64,000 bases of DNA from Nocardia salmonicida NBRC 13393 (GTDB lineage: Bacteria; Actinomycetota; Actinomycetes; Mycobacteriales; Mycobacteriaceae), in the NCBI RefSeq assembly GCF_001613085.1, contig NZ_BDBR01000002.1:531515-595514 (forward strand). Direction: 5' to 3'. The notes below the pieces were generated by a model. That model was not told where the DNA came from. It saw only the letters and a list, made by a program, of their open reading frames with translations, and made no database searches. Positions within the stretch are counted from its first letter, which is position 1. The number at the start of each line of letters is the position of its first letter. Position numbers and translations under genes: made by a program. This document shows positions 33,078-41,589 of the stretch, piece after piece.

Positions 33078-33221
33078 CAGGTGTAGCTCCCTGCGCGGCT
33101 AGGTATCCGGTGTGTGGTCACCACTTACTCGTTCGCCGACGGCGCTGCCGCGTAGTGAGCGCCGAGTGGTCCTGACACGCACCGACAAGAGTTGGCACGC
33201 GTGAGATCACCGCTTAACTTT

Positions 33222-33237
33222 TGAACTCACCGGTTCA
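33222..33237. promoter_or_regulatory. Candidate TetR operator
   Basis: TGAAC-TCACCG-GTTCA, an inverted repeat in the AT-rich gap between the MFS remnant and the divergent tetR, roughly 90 bases before the TetR start. Short arms make it only suggestive. Confidence 0.35.
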
Positions 33238-33326
33238 CTTTGAAATCCCACTCAGAAAATTGCCACCCGGTATATAAAACTGAACCCGCTAGTAAATTTT
33301 TGACATGATTGAGCTATAGTTCATGG

Positions 33327-33983
33327 ATGGCTGTAGCAACACCACCGACCGGACAGTCGGCCTCGCGGGGACGGATCGACAAGCGGCAGGCGATTCTGGA
33401 GGCGGCGTTCGTCGTCTTCGCTCGCCGTGGTTACGCGCAGGCGTGCGTGCAGGAGATCGCCGAAGTCGCCGGCGTCGCCAAACCAACGATCTACAACCAC
33501 CTCAACGACAAGGAAACGCTGTTCCGGCACACGCTGGCCGCTGTCGGCGACGCGGTGCTGGCCGAGAATCTGGCGGTGATCGAGCGGTTGCGGAACCCGG
33601 GTGACGATCTGCGCGCCACCCTGGAAGACGTGGCGTACCGACTGATCCGGTCCTGCTGTACTGAGCGGTCCCGGTCGCTGCGCTGGCTCACCTACGGGCA
33701 GGTCGCGCAGTTCCCCGATCTGATGGATGTCGTGGTGAGCCGGACCTCTGATCAGCTCGGCGAAGCAATCGCGGATCGACTGGCGCGCTTGTCGCTGTCG
33801 GGTCGCCTGCGCCCGAGCGATCCGGGGACCGCCGCCGAGCAATTCCTCGTACTGATCACCGGTCCCATGGAGGGGCGCACCCGCCTCGGCACCCGCAAGG
33901 TCTCCACCGCCGAGATGCGTGCCGTCGCCGCCGCTGCTGTCGACACCTTCCTGCGCGCCTATGGGACGCCGGAGGCTCCCTGA
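33327..33983 (+). CDS. TetR family regulator
   Basis: A 218-residue TetR-type repressor: KRQAILEAAFVVFARRGYAQ, then VQEIAEVAGVAKPTIYNHLN form the DNA-binding domain, with a TetR_C ligand domain after it. The ATG at 33327 is preferred over a slightly longer start because it begins close before the first helix. It is divergent from the MFS-transporter remnant, a typical repressor-efflux pair whose transporter has decayed. It lies 78 bases ahead of the NTF2-like gene on the same strand and may now regulate only itself or that gene. Confidence 0.9.
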   Translation: MAVATPPTGQSASRGRIDKRQAILEAAFVVFARRGYAQACVQEIAEVAGVAKPTIYNHLNDKETLFRHTLAAVGDAVLAENLAVIERLRNPGDDLRATLEDVAYRLIRSCCTERSRSLRWLTYGQVAQFPDLMDVVVSRTSDQLGEAIADRLARLSLSGRLRPSDPGTAAEQFLVLITGPMEGRTRLGTRKVSTAEMRAVAAAAVDTFLRAYGTPEAP

Positions 33984-34061
33984 GCTTCGGAATCACGCCG
34001 AAGTCGACCACCGAAACACGCGCCGCGCGACGCGTTGTCGCTCGGCAGAGAAAGGACCGAT

Positions 34062-34535
34062 GTGACCGCGGTACACGACAATCTGCTTACCACGATCGAA
34101 GCGGAGCGGGCGATCTTCCGAACGTTCTTCAAATTCTTCCGGATCGCCGACACCCAGGAGAGCGAACGGTTCAGCGAGTGCTTCACCCCCGACGCGTTGA
34201 TCGAGTATCGAATCATGCCGGGCCCGCCGGTGTTCTTTCACGGCCGTGACGAGTTCACCGATCACATGAGCCGGGTTCCCAAATCGCAGCGCGCCCTGGT
34301 AGCCCACGTCATCGGGCAAGCCACCATCGAGTGGAACGGTGACAAACCACTGCTCACAGCGTATGCCACTGTCTGGCACTGGTTCTCGAGCACCGACGTG
34401 GGCCGCCCGGCGGACTGGACCGTCATCGGACTGGTCCGAGACGAGTTCGAGCAGCACGAGGGTGAGTGGTTGATCTCGCACCGCGACGTACGCCATGTCG
34501 CGGGCCGGGTCGCCGCAGGCCGCGAACCGCACTGA
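34062..34535 (+). CDS. NTF2-like / SnoaL-like protein
   Basis: A 157-residue protein of the NTF2-like superfamily (cone-shaped alpha/beta fold). AERAIFRTFFKFFRIADTQE begins the fold; CFTPDALIEYRIMPGPPVFF, AHVIGQATIEWNGDKP and WLISHRDVRHVAGRV follow the usual SnoaL_4 pattern. Members include isomerases, dehydratases and hydrolases acting on polyketides or sterols, so no specific reaction can be assigned. The GTG at 34062 is supported by AGAAAGGAC upstream. It follows the TetR gene on the same strand. Confidence 0.78.
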   Translation: MTAVHDNLLTTIEAERAIFRTFFKFFRIADTQESERFSECFTPDALIEYRIMPGPPVFFHGRDEFTDHMSRVPKSQRALVAHVIGQATIEWNGDKPLLTAYATVWHWFSSTDVGRPADWTVIGLVRDEFEQHEGEWLISHRDVRHVAGRVAAGREPH

Positions 34536-34663
34536 AGGCACCTACCACCGCCGCCCGATCTCGTCGACGCCGAAACATAGAGGCACGGACAACAATGACA
34601 CTTCTGCTGCTGTGAGCGTCGAGTGCATCAGCTTGCTCATGATGTCGAGTGTGGCCGGGAGCG

Positions 34664-34915
34664 TCAGCCGAGCCGGTAGTTCAGCGTGACGGCCAGGGTC
34701 GCGACGGCTAGCCCCAGCACCGGAACGACGAACCCGACAAGTAGTCCGAGCGCACCAGCGCCCAGCAGCGTGCCCATCACCACAATCCAAGACTCCGGCA
34801 CCCGGACGACTTTCGCTGCGGCGACCGGAACGGGATGGCGGATGTAGTTCATCCAGCACCCCAGGCCGGTCGCCGTCGCGGTCACCAGGGTGAGGACGGT
34901 GTACAGACTAGACAT
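34664..34915 (-). CDS. DoxX-like small membrane protein, possibly C-terminally truncated
   Basis: An 83-residue protein with three hydrophobic segments. VRVPESWIVVMGTLLGAGAL and GLLVGFVVPVLGLAVATLAV match the central part of DoxX-like membrane proteins, which usually run to 115-130 residues with four helices. Here the text ends abruptly after LNYRLG, so the fourth helix is missing. It could be a short variant or a recently truncated gene. The function of DoxX-like proteins of this sort is unclear. Confidence 0.6.
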   Translation of the reverse strand: MSSLYTVLTLVTATATGLGCWMNYIRHPVPVAAAKVVRVPESWIVVMGTLLGAGALGLLVGFVVPVLGLAVATLAVTLNYRLG

Positions 34916-35060
34916 CAGAGTCTCCTTCGATGGTGAATTCCGTTGCGGTGCAACACATCAATTCAGATAGCCATCAAAAGAGGCGCTCCATCTCTACACC
35001 GGCTGGCCCACACGACGTTCCACGTTCAGCCGTGCCGCCCGCACGGCATCGCCGAAACCG

Positions 35061-35825
35061 CTACCCGCGTGCGGCGTTCGCGGTCGTGATGAACTCGATC
35101 TGCGCGGGTGAGGGTCCGCAGTACTCGCTCTCGATGCGCTCGGACTCCTCGGCCTGCATCCGGTACATGCTGTCGCGCAGGCCCGTGTCACCGCCGTGGA
35201 ACCCTTCCAACAGCTCCATCCATCGCGCCGCCATGTGCTGCGCCTCGGGTGAGGTCGGGTCCATTCCCGCCGCTATCGCCGCGTCGACCTGTGGGATCAG
35301 CACGGCCCAGTCCGCTTCGGCTTGCTGAATACGCGGTTCACCGAGCTCTTCCCGGCGCAGCGCGAGCTGAGTCACCTGCTCCTCGGTGAAATATTGCTTG
35401 ATGGTGTCGTCGACCATGACGGTCCTCCTGATCAAATCCAGGAAGTGCTCTGTGGATGCGTCCGAGCGGCTGTCCGCTGTGGCAGCCAGTGCGGCGACCA
35501 GGGCATGCAGGTCCCGGGTCGCGGCCAGCTGCGCGGCCAGATAGTCGCGATGAGCAGCCAATACCCGCAGCATCACCACGGCGCCCGCGAGCACGTCGGC
35601 GATCTGATCCAGCCCGAGGCCAAGCTGACGCAAGGCGAGTACCTGGTACAGCCGCTCGACATCGCCCGCGGTGTAGAGCCGGTGACCAGTGCTGCTTCGC
35701 TCCGCAGGATGTACCAACCCGATGCGGTCGTAATGGTGCAGCGTCCGTACGGTCAGACCGGCCTCGGCCGCGAGCTCACCGACCTTCCACAGACGCCCGG
35801 TTCCGCGCTGGTTCATCCGTTTCAT
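35061..35825 (-). CDS. MerR family regulator with TipAS-type domain
   Basis: A 254-residue MerR protein. WKVGELAAEAGLTVRTLHHY, DRIGLVHPAERSSTGHRLYT is the winged helix, followed by a dimerisation coiled coil and a C-terminal region around FTEEQVTQLALRREELG and AARWMELLEGFHGGDTGL that resembles the TipAS antibiotic-recognition domain. TipA-type proteins bind diverse antibiotics and activate their own promoter. The ATG at 35825 follows a GGTGGAAG ribosome binding site. A near-canonical MerR-type promoter lies upstream. No obvious resistance gene is adjacent. Confidence 0.88.
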   Translation of the reverse strand: MKRMNQRGTGRLWKVGELAAEAGLTVRTLHHYDRIGLVHPAERSSTGHRLYTAGDVERLYQVLALRQLGLGLDQIADVLAGAVVMLRVLAAHRDYLAAQLAATRDLHALVAALAATADSRSDASTEHFLDLIRRTVMVDDTIKQYFTEEQVTQLALRREELGEPRIQQAEADWAVLIPQVDAAIAAGMDPTSPEAQHMAARWMELLEGFHGGDTGLRDSMYRMQAEESERIESEYCGPSPAQIEFITTANAARG

Positions 35826-35862
35826 CCCACTTCCACCGACGCACTGTGCGTCGGCATCGTCG

Positions 35863-35893
35863 ACGGTAGAACCTGACGCTACGTCAGGTGCAA
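35863..35893 (-). promoter_or_regulatory. TipA-type MerR promoter with 19-base spacer
   Basis: On the minus strand, TTGCAC (35893-35888), a 19-base spacer and TACCGT (35868-35863). A perfect eight-base inverted repeat, ACCTGACG-CTA-CGTCAGGT (35871-35889 on the plus strand), fills the spacer. The extended spacing and central dyad are the classical hallmarks of a promoter activated by DNA distortion by a MerR protein, here presumably the gene's own product. Confidence 0.75.
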
Positions 35894-35966
35894 GCCTGAA
35901 TTCGCCGACCGAATCCGAGGGTCGACGGCTGGCCATCAACCCCGACTGCCGAGAGGTTTCCGCTGC

Positions 35967-36509
35967 CTAGACCCGGTCCAGCGCCTTCCACGGCTCAGGC
36001 GGAAATTCGACGACAATGCTGTCGCCGGGTCTGACCTCGCCGCCTGCGGTGACCACGCCCATGATTCCGGCTTTGCGCACAACGGTGCCTGCCGCGTCGT
36101 GATGGACGAGCCGCTTCAAAAGCCCGTCTTGGAATCTGTCGATCTGCACGCACGGGTTGCGCAGGCCGGTTACCTCGACCACCGCGTCGGAGCCGATACG
36201 AAGCAGCGTGCCTACCGGTAGTGCGAGCAGATCGATGGCGCTGGTGGTGATGTTCTCACCGAGATCGCCGGGGAATAGCTCGAATCCGTGTTCGGCGACT
36301 TCGCTGAACAGCTCCTCGTGCATGAGGTGCACCTGCCGCAGGTTCGGTTGGGTCGGGTCCTTCGCGACACGAGAGCGGTGTTTGACCGTCGTTCCGGCGT
36401 GGACATCGCCTTCTACGCCGAGGCCGGTCAACAGCCGAATGCTGGGCCTGGTCGGCTTGGTGAACGAGTACTCGCCATTGCTGTTCACCGCGATCACTGT
36501 GCCGCTCAT
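35967..36509 (-). CDS. MOSC-domain protein
   Basis: A 180-residue stand-alone MOSC protein. The fold landmarks are RLLTGLGVEGDVHAGTTV near the N-terminus, GDLGENITTSAIDLLALPVG in the middle, and the conserved cysteine in VTGLRNPCVQIDRFQDGL. MOSC domains bind sulfur-carrying molybdenum cofactor, or act as sulfur carriers or detoxifying reductases (YiiM-type). No molybdoenzyme gene is adjacent, so the partner is unknown. It is monocistronic. Confidence 0.9.
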   Translation of the reverse strand: MSGTVIAVNSNGEYSFTKPTRPSIRLLTGLGVEGDVHAGTTVKHRSRVAKDPTQPNLRQVHLMHEELFSEVAEHGFELFPGDLGENITTSAIDLLALPVGTLLRIGSDAVVEVTGLRNPCVQIDRFQDGLLKRLVHHDAAGTVVRKAGIMGVVTAGGEVRPGDSIVVEFPPEPWKALDRV

Positions 36510-36684
36510 CGTGTTTCGTGTCCCCTCGTCGTCGGAAACGTCGATTCGAGCGTAACCCGGGGCCGTAGGGACTATCGGGTGGTTTTCGACTCACCGAGGG
36601 GTCTGCCATGAGCAGCCTGACACGATCCAGCGCTTGACCCTGACACAGTGACAACGTCTTCACTGGAGGCAGGAGGTGGTTCCC

Positions 36685-37353
36685 ATGAACTCGACACCAG
36701 GACAATCGGTAGATCCGCGGCTGCTCGCCGCACTGAGCGCGGAGAATACGTCGACCCGGCTGCAGGCCGCGCTGATCGCGGGCACACATCCCGGCCCGGC
36801 GCTGCTCGGGGCACTGATCGACCGCTGTGCCGTGGAGCCGGACTTCTTCGTCCGCGACATGCTCACCTGGGCGCTGACCAGGCTCCCCACCGAGCTGACC
36901 GTGCCCCGGCTTCGCGCCGAACTGGAATCCGACGGTGCCCAGGCCCGCAGCCAGGCGCTGCACACACTGTCCAAGATCGGCGATCCGGCGGTCTGGCCGG
37001 CGATCACCCCGGCGCTGCTGCGCGATCCCGACGACGACGTGGCGCGCAGCGCGTGGCGCGCAGCGGTTGTTCTCGTGCCGGACCCCGAGCGCGAGGCGCT
37101 GGCCACCGAACTGTCCACCCAATTCGGGCGCGGCGATCGGGAGGTTCAGCGCAGTCTGAGCCGGGCGCTGACCACGCTGGGCGAGGTGATCCTCGCGGTA
37201 CTGCATCGGGCGGCGCGCAGCACCGACCCGCACGTGCGAGCGCACGCACAGGCCACCGAGCAGTTGCTGCGCGACCCGGACGCCGCCTTCGATCTCGATC
37301 TCGATGTCGACGCGGCGAAGCGGGTCGCGGCGCTCGACGGCGCGCCGTGCTGA
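36685..37353 (+). CDS. HEAT-repeat protein
   Basis: A 222-residue all-helical protein composed of HEAT-like repeats from about residue 15 to 205, for example AELESDGAQARSQALHTLSK and DPDDDVARSAWRAAVVLVPD. No catalytic motif is visible. The ATG at 36685 is chosen because AGGAGGT lies about ten bases upstream. Its stop overlaps the GTG start of the next gene, a MerR protein that itself carries HEAT repeats, so the two are translated together and very likely interact. Confidence 0.78.
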   Translation: MNSTPGQSVDPRLLAALSAENTSTRLQAALIAGTHPGPALLGALIDRCAVEPDFFVRDMLTWALTRLPTELTVPRLRAELESDGAQARSQALHTLSKIGDPAVWPAITPALLRDPDDDVARSAWRAAVVLVPDPEREALATELSTQFGRGDREVQRSLSRALTTLGEVILAVLHRAARSTDPHVRAHAQATEQLLRDPDAAFDLDLDVDAAKRVAALDGAPC

Positions 37354-38369
37354 TCGGCGAGGTGGCGCGGCGTTCGGGAGTCAGCACCCGAATGCTGCGC
37401 CACTACGACTCGCTCGGTTTGGTTCGCCCCACCGGGCGCACCGTCGGCGGCTACCGCCAGTACTCCGATGCCGACATCCGCAGCATCTTTCACGTGGAAA
37501 GCCTGCGCTCCCTGGGCCTCTCGCTGCGCGAGATCGCCCAGGTACTGGCAGACCAGTCGTTCACGCCGCGGACCTTGGTCAGCGATCTCATCCGACGCAC
37601 CGAGGAGCGGCTGGTGCGCGAGCGCGAACTGCTCGAACGATTGCGCGCGGTCGAGAACGCCGAGCCCGGAGACTGGCGCGATGTGCTGCGCATCGTGCAA
37701 CTCGTGCGCACTCTCGGCTCGACCGACCCGCACCGTCGCCTACAGGCGGTGCTGAACCCGGCCGACAACGAGCCGGTACCGACCGACCTGCTGGCCGCGG
37801 CCGTGCTCGCCGAGACCGAACCGAACATGGCAGGCGCCCTGCGCTGGGCGCTGTCGCGGGCCGGTGACGACGGCCTGGTCGGGCTCGCGACCGGGCTGTC
37901 CGTCCCCGACGTCGAGGTCCGGCGCCGGGCTGTGCTGGCAGTGGCGGAGATCCCGGGCGACGCCGCGACCGAGCTGCTCACCGCCGCGATCAAGGACCCG
38001 GACTCCGCTGTCCGCGGCCCCGCCGCCCTCGCCGCCGGTACCCGCGGGGTGACCGCGGCCGAGCCGGTCCTGGTGGCCATGGTGATCGCGGGCACCAACG
38101 ATGTCGACGCGGGCGAAGTGCTCGGCGCGCTGTCGGGGGACCCGGCATCCGCAGATCGAATACTGGGCGCGCTGACCGACGCGCTGACCGCACACGAGGA
38201 CGACGCAGGCATCCGAATCCGGCTCATCCAGGCACTGGTGGAGCTGCCCGGCACCCGCGCGCTGACGACCTTGCGGGCACTGAGCGCGGACACCGATCAC
38301 TCTGTCGCCCTCGTCGCCACCGCCTTCGCCGAACTGGTCGCCTCCCGGGCGACGAGCCAGGACCGCTGA
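37347..38369 (+). CDS. MerR regulator with C-terminal HEAT repeats
   Basis: A 340-residue fusion. Residues 1-120 are a standard MerR module: LIGEVARRSGVSTRMLRHYD, SLGLVRPTGRTVGGYRQYSD and a coiled-coil dimerisation helix (RTEERLVRERELLERLRAVE). The remaining 220 residues are HEAT-like repeats (VRRRAVLAVAEIPGDAATEL, VRGPAALAAGTRGVTAAEPV), replacing the usual small-ligand domain. The GTG at 37347 overlaps the upstream gene by seven bases. A protein-interaction sensor in place of a ligand pocket suggests control through protein partners, with the co-encoded HEAT protein the first candidate. Confidence 0.82.
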   Translation: MLIGEVARRSGVSTRMLRHYDSLGLVRPTGRTVGGYRQYSDADIRSIFHVESLRSLGLSLREIAQVLADQSFTPRTLVSDLIRRTEERLVRERELLERLRAVENAEPGDWRDVLRIVQLVRTLGSTDPHRRLQAVLNPADNEPVPTDLLAAAVLAETEPNMAGALRWALSRAGDDGLVGLATGLSVPDVEVRRRAVLAVAEIPGDAATELLTAAIKDPDSAVRGPAALAAGTRGVTAAEPVLVAMVIAGTNDVDAGEVLGALSGDPASADRILGALTDALTAHEDDAGIRIRLIQALVELPGTRALTTLRALSADTDHSVALVATAFAELVASRATSQDR

Positions 38370-38673
38370 TCACAACCGGCCGGCCACCCCGTTCCAGGGA
38401 ACCACCTTCAACCGATGATATCGACGCATTCAACACTGCCATTGCGAACCTGGACGACCGACCACAGGAGCGCGACGATGAGACAGGATAGACCGGTCGA
38501 ATCGCAACGCGTGTTCTGCGCGCCGCCGACGTCAGTCTGCCTGCGCTGCAGTCGATCGCGGGCCAGCTGACAGCCGGACAACCCGAGTCCTATCTACGCC
38601 CGGATCGGCGGGAGATCACCGACGGGGCCGAGCGCCCGCACGCCCGCGCACCGACGCGGCATGCAGCCCACGA
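38370..38673. other. Intergenic region between convergent genes
   Basis: About 300 bases. Around 38505-38625 the plus strand reads like protein (VLRAADVSLPALQSIAGQLT) but has no start or domain I recognise. It may be the remnant of a gene; I see nothing else. Confidence 0.3.
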
Positions 38674-39600
38674 TCACGCACGCGGTCCGAAGAACTCGGC
38701 TCGGGCGGCATCGATGCGGGCCTGAGCCTGGGCAGCGCCTTGGAAGCTGACCGCGGCCGATCCGCCACCGGCGATCCCCAAGGCTAGGAGACCGCCGATC
38801 ACCGAGAGGAGATTCGGCTCGGGAAGGTTGCTCGTATCGCTGGTGGGCTCGACCTCGTGGACCGGAACCGCTGCACCGCCGCTGCCAGGCGCGGACGCGG
38901 GTGGACCACCGACTCCGCCGGGAGCTGGTGATCCGGGCGACTCGCTGACTCCCCCGGGCGACTCGCCGACTCCCCCGGGCGCCGATCGGACCGGCGGTGC
39001 TGCGCCGCCACCGCTGCGTGAGTCGCTGTCGGGTTCGGCAGTATCCGGCTGGGCAGCCTTCGGCTCGGGCGGTACGGGTACGGATGGTGCGCCAGGGGCA
39101 GGGGCAGGGGCTTCGGGAGCGGATTCCGGGGCAAGCGCCTGCGGCTCCGGGCCATTGCCTGGGTTCGGGTTGTTGCCTTGGTTACCGCCACCATTTCCCT
39201 GGTTGCCGTTCCCGCTGCCCGGGTTCTGATTCCCGTTGTTGCCCTGATTACCACCACCGTTACCCTGGTTGCCGTTCCCGCTGCCCGGGTTCTGATTCCC
39301 GTTGTTGCCCTGATTACCACCACCCTTTCCCTGGTTGCCGTTCCCGCTGCCAGCGTTCGAGTTGCCGTTGTTCCCGCCATGACCGTGGTCTCCCGGACCC
39401 GCGACGAACCGGACGGCGTCGCCGGTGCCGAGTCCATCACCACCCGGAACCTCGGTGGAGCCGAGTCCTGCGACGACAGCGACCTTTTCGCTGGGGCGGA
39501 CAGTCGGCTGAGCAGCAGCAAGCCCGCCGTATCCGAGGAGCCCGAGAACGCCCGCGGCCCCGGCCACCACGGCTGTTCGTCTCATCCGACCGGCCGTCAC
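38674..39600 (-). CDS. Secreted Gly/Asn/Gln-rich repeat protein
   Basis: A 308-residue exported protein. A signal peptide (AVVAGAAGVLGLLGYGGLAA, cleavage near AAAQ) is followed by a Gly/Asn/Gln-rich tandem-repeat region at about residues 75-145, a Pro/Ala/Ser-rich linker, and a C-terminal hydrophobic helix (LLSVIGGLLALGIAGGGSAA) with a short tail that could anchor it in the membrane. The start is a GTG with a G-rich ribosome binding site. An intrinsically disordered cell-surface protein is the best description; no enzymatic domain is present. Repeat number probably varies between strains. Confidence 0.72.
   Translation of the reverse strand: MTAGRMRRTAVVAGAAGVLGLLGYGGLAAAQPTVRPSEKVAVVAGLGSTEVPGGDGLGTGDAVRFVAGPGDHGHGGNNGNSNAGSGNGNQGKGGGNQGNNGNQNPGSGNGNQGNGGGNQGNNGNQNPGSGNGNQGNGGGNQGNNPNPGNGPEPQALAPESAPEAPAPAPGAPSVPVPPEPKAAQPDTAEPDSDSRSGGGAAPPVRSAPGGVGESPGGVSESPGSPAPGGVGGPPASAPGSGGAAVPVHEVEPTSDTSNLPEPNLLSVIGGLLALGIAGGGSAAVSFQGAAQAQARIDAARAEFFGPRA
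39160..39365. repeat. 66-base tandem coding repeat
   Basis: About three copies of a 66-base unit encoding the 22-residue period NPGSGNGNQG-NGGGNQGNNGNQ. The two central copies are almost identical in DNA, which points to recent duplication by slippage or recombination rather than old divergence. Confidence 0.8.
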
Positions 39601-40073
39601 GCGCCCCCCGTCCCGTCCTCGATAGCCCAGCTCACACCATTGCGGTCGGATCCGGACCCCCGCGCGTTACGCACCGCCGCGCCCGAGAACCGGCCACGGC
39701 GCCCGCTGAACTCCTCCTGGCGCACCAATCAAGAGGGGCAGGGTGGTCGGCGGCGGTCGGATACCACCTCGGATGGCCTCCCGAAGTTCCTCGCGGCCGG
39801 TGACATTCGCGATGCGCACCAGAGGCGCGTGCCCTCAACGTTGCGCTTGTCCCATTGGTCCAGGCCGCGCGGGTGTAGACCGAGTTCTGGTCGCCCAGGT
39901 CATCCGCGCAGCCGCAAGAGAAGCGTTGCTGCGCAACACCCTTCGTTCGACGGCATGCGAATGCGCCTCGAGGGAAACGCGCTGTCGTCGATCGGACGTG
40001 GCCCCGTTCCGGAGCAGCCAGGGTCGGTCTCGCCATGCTCACACCGCGGCCTCCCCGGGCGGACAATGCAGAC
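39601..40073. other. Intergenic region, no gene supported
   Basis: About 470 bases between the divergent repeat-protein and GNAT genes. Several frames are open on both strands but none has a convincing start, domain or protein-like composition. I see no repeat or RNA gene. Promoters for both neighbours must lie here. Confidence 0.4.
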
Positions 40074-40643
40074 ATGCCCGAGTTGATGTCGGCCGTGATC
40101 GATCCCGGCACGTTCACCACCGCCCAGCCCACACTCACCGGCGCCGACGGCCTGGCATTGCGCCCCTGGACCGCCGCCGATGCGCGCACCGTGTACGAAG
40201 CATTCCGAGACCCCGCGGTCCGCCATTGGCATGTTCGAACCGCCGAGTCCATCGAAGAGGTCCGCCAATGGATTCATCGATGGGGCGCGGCTTGGTCCAC
40301 TGGCAACGGCCAATGGGCCGTCACCAGCAACGGAGAAGTCGCCGGACGCATCGGACTGCGGCAGTCGGACCTCGCCGAGGGTGTCACCGAGCTCGCCTAC
40401 TGGACCCTGCCCGGCTGGCGCGGGCGCTCAATCGCACCCCGCGCCGCAAACACGTTGACCCGCTGGGCTTTCGACGACATCGGGTTCGACCGAATCGAGC
40501 TCACCCACTCGGTCCAGAATCCGCCATCGTGCCGGGTGGCAGTGAAGTGCGGATTCGCCTTCGAGGGCACGCTGCGTGGAGCCGGTCGCCATAGCGACGG
40601 CCGTCACGATATGCACCTCCACGCCCGGCTCCGCAGCGACTGA
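40074..40643 (+). CDS. GNAT acetyltransferase, RimJ/RimL type
   Basis: A 189-residue GNAT-fold protein. LALRPWTAADARTVYEAFRD opens the fold, VTELAYWTLPGWRGRSIAPR carries the acetyl-CoA pyrophosphate-binding segment in the relaxed form seen in RimJ/RimL types (GWRGRS), and NPPSCRVAVKCGFAFEGTLR is the characteristic C-terminal part. It could acetylate a protein N-terminus or a small molecule. ATGs at 40074 and 40086 are both possible starts. It stands alone. Confidence 0.85.
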   Translation: MPELMSAVIDPGTFTTAQPTLTGADGLALRPWTAADARTVYEAFRDPAVRHWHVRTAESIEEVRQWIHRWGAAWSTGNGQWAVTSNGEVAGRIGLRQSDLAEGVTELAYWTLPGWRGRSIAPRAANTLTRWAFDDIGFDRIELTHSVQNPPSCRVAVKCGFAFEGTLRGAGRHSDGRHDMHLHARLRSD

Positions 40644-40769
40644 AACCACCTGGGCAAACACATCGTCGACTGGACTTCCGGCTGCCGAGATGGCTTGTGG
40701 TGGTCAGAGCATGTGCGCGATTCGGGCCGAACTTGGGGATCGTCTCGATTGGCCTGGTTAGCTGTGTCC

Positions 40770-41441
40770 ATGGGGATGGGAACGAACGTAGATGGCTGGC
40801 GGGAAGACACGCGCACGTCTTACAACAACATCGCTGATAGTTATGCAGAACTGACGCGCGGACTTCTGGATGAAACACCTGAAGAGCGCGCTGTCCTGAC
40901 ATCGTTCGCCGATCTGGTGCAGGCCCAGGGCGCGGGACCAGTTGTGGATGTGGGGTGCGGGACGGGACGGATCGCCGCTCACTTGAGTCAGCTGGGCATG
41001 GACGTGTTCGGAATCGACTTGTCGCCCGCAATGATCGAGGTGGCCCGCCGCGATCACCCCGGCCTGCGATTCGATCTCGGCTGCATGACAAACCTGGCCC
41101 TGGCCGATGCCTCGATGGCCGGCCTTCTTGCGTGGTACTCGCTGATCCACATCCCCGACGATGAGATCCGTTCGGTCTTCACACATTTCCAGCGAGTGCT
41201 TCGGCCCGGCGGTCCGCTGCTACTCGGCTTCCACGTCGGAGACGAGTCGCACCTGCTGACCCAGGGCTACGGCGGGCGCCCGATGAATCTCTATGTCCAT
41301 CGTCGCCAGCACAGACAGATGCACGCGTGGCTCAAGGACGCCGGCTTCGTCATCGATACATACAGAACCCTCAGCTCAGCCGAGAGCAAACTCGGAGGAA
41401 TCATTCTCGCGCACCGTCAGGTCGCCGATCCCGAAAGATGA
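40770..41441 (+). CDS. Class I SAM-dependent methyltransferase
   Basis: A 223-residue methyltransferase. SAM-binding motif I is VVDVGCGTGRIAAHL, the acidic loop after strand 2 is FGIDLSPAMIEVAR, and ALADASMAGLLAWYSLIHIP and LRPGGPLLLGFHV complete the Rossmann-like fold. The acceptor is unknown. The N-terminal TSYNNIADSYAEL is common in this UbiE/Methyltransf_25-like group. The ATG at 40770 is preferred to upstream options because the fold starts soon after. Confidence 0.88.
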   Translation: MGMGTNVDGWREDTRTSYNNIADSYAELTRGLLDETPEERAVLTSFADLVQAQGAGPVVDVGCGTGRIAAHLSQLGMDVFGIDLSPAMIEVARRDHPGLRFDLGCMTNLALADASMAGLLAWYSLIHIPDDEIRSVFTHFQRVLRPGGPLLLGFHVGDESHLLTQGYGGRPMNLYVHRRQHRQMHAWLKDAGFVIDTYRTLSSAESKLGGIILAHRQVADPER

Positions 41442-41589
41442 TGACACCGTTCTGCGCCACTCGACGGAGCCAGTGCCCCGTGGGCACTGCACGGCCGCCG
41501 GATCGAATTCCAGGAGCTTCCCGGATTTGCGAACCGACATCCTTCTGATTGCTACGTCAACATGCGGATTGAGTGACACGATCACTCGC

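Noticed and set aside
39160..39365. CRISPR-like regular repeats
   Set aside because: The units are directly adjacent, without spacers, and encode a continuous Gly/Asn/Gln-rich reading frame.
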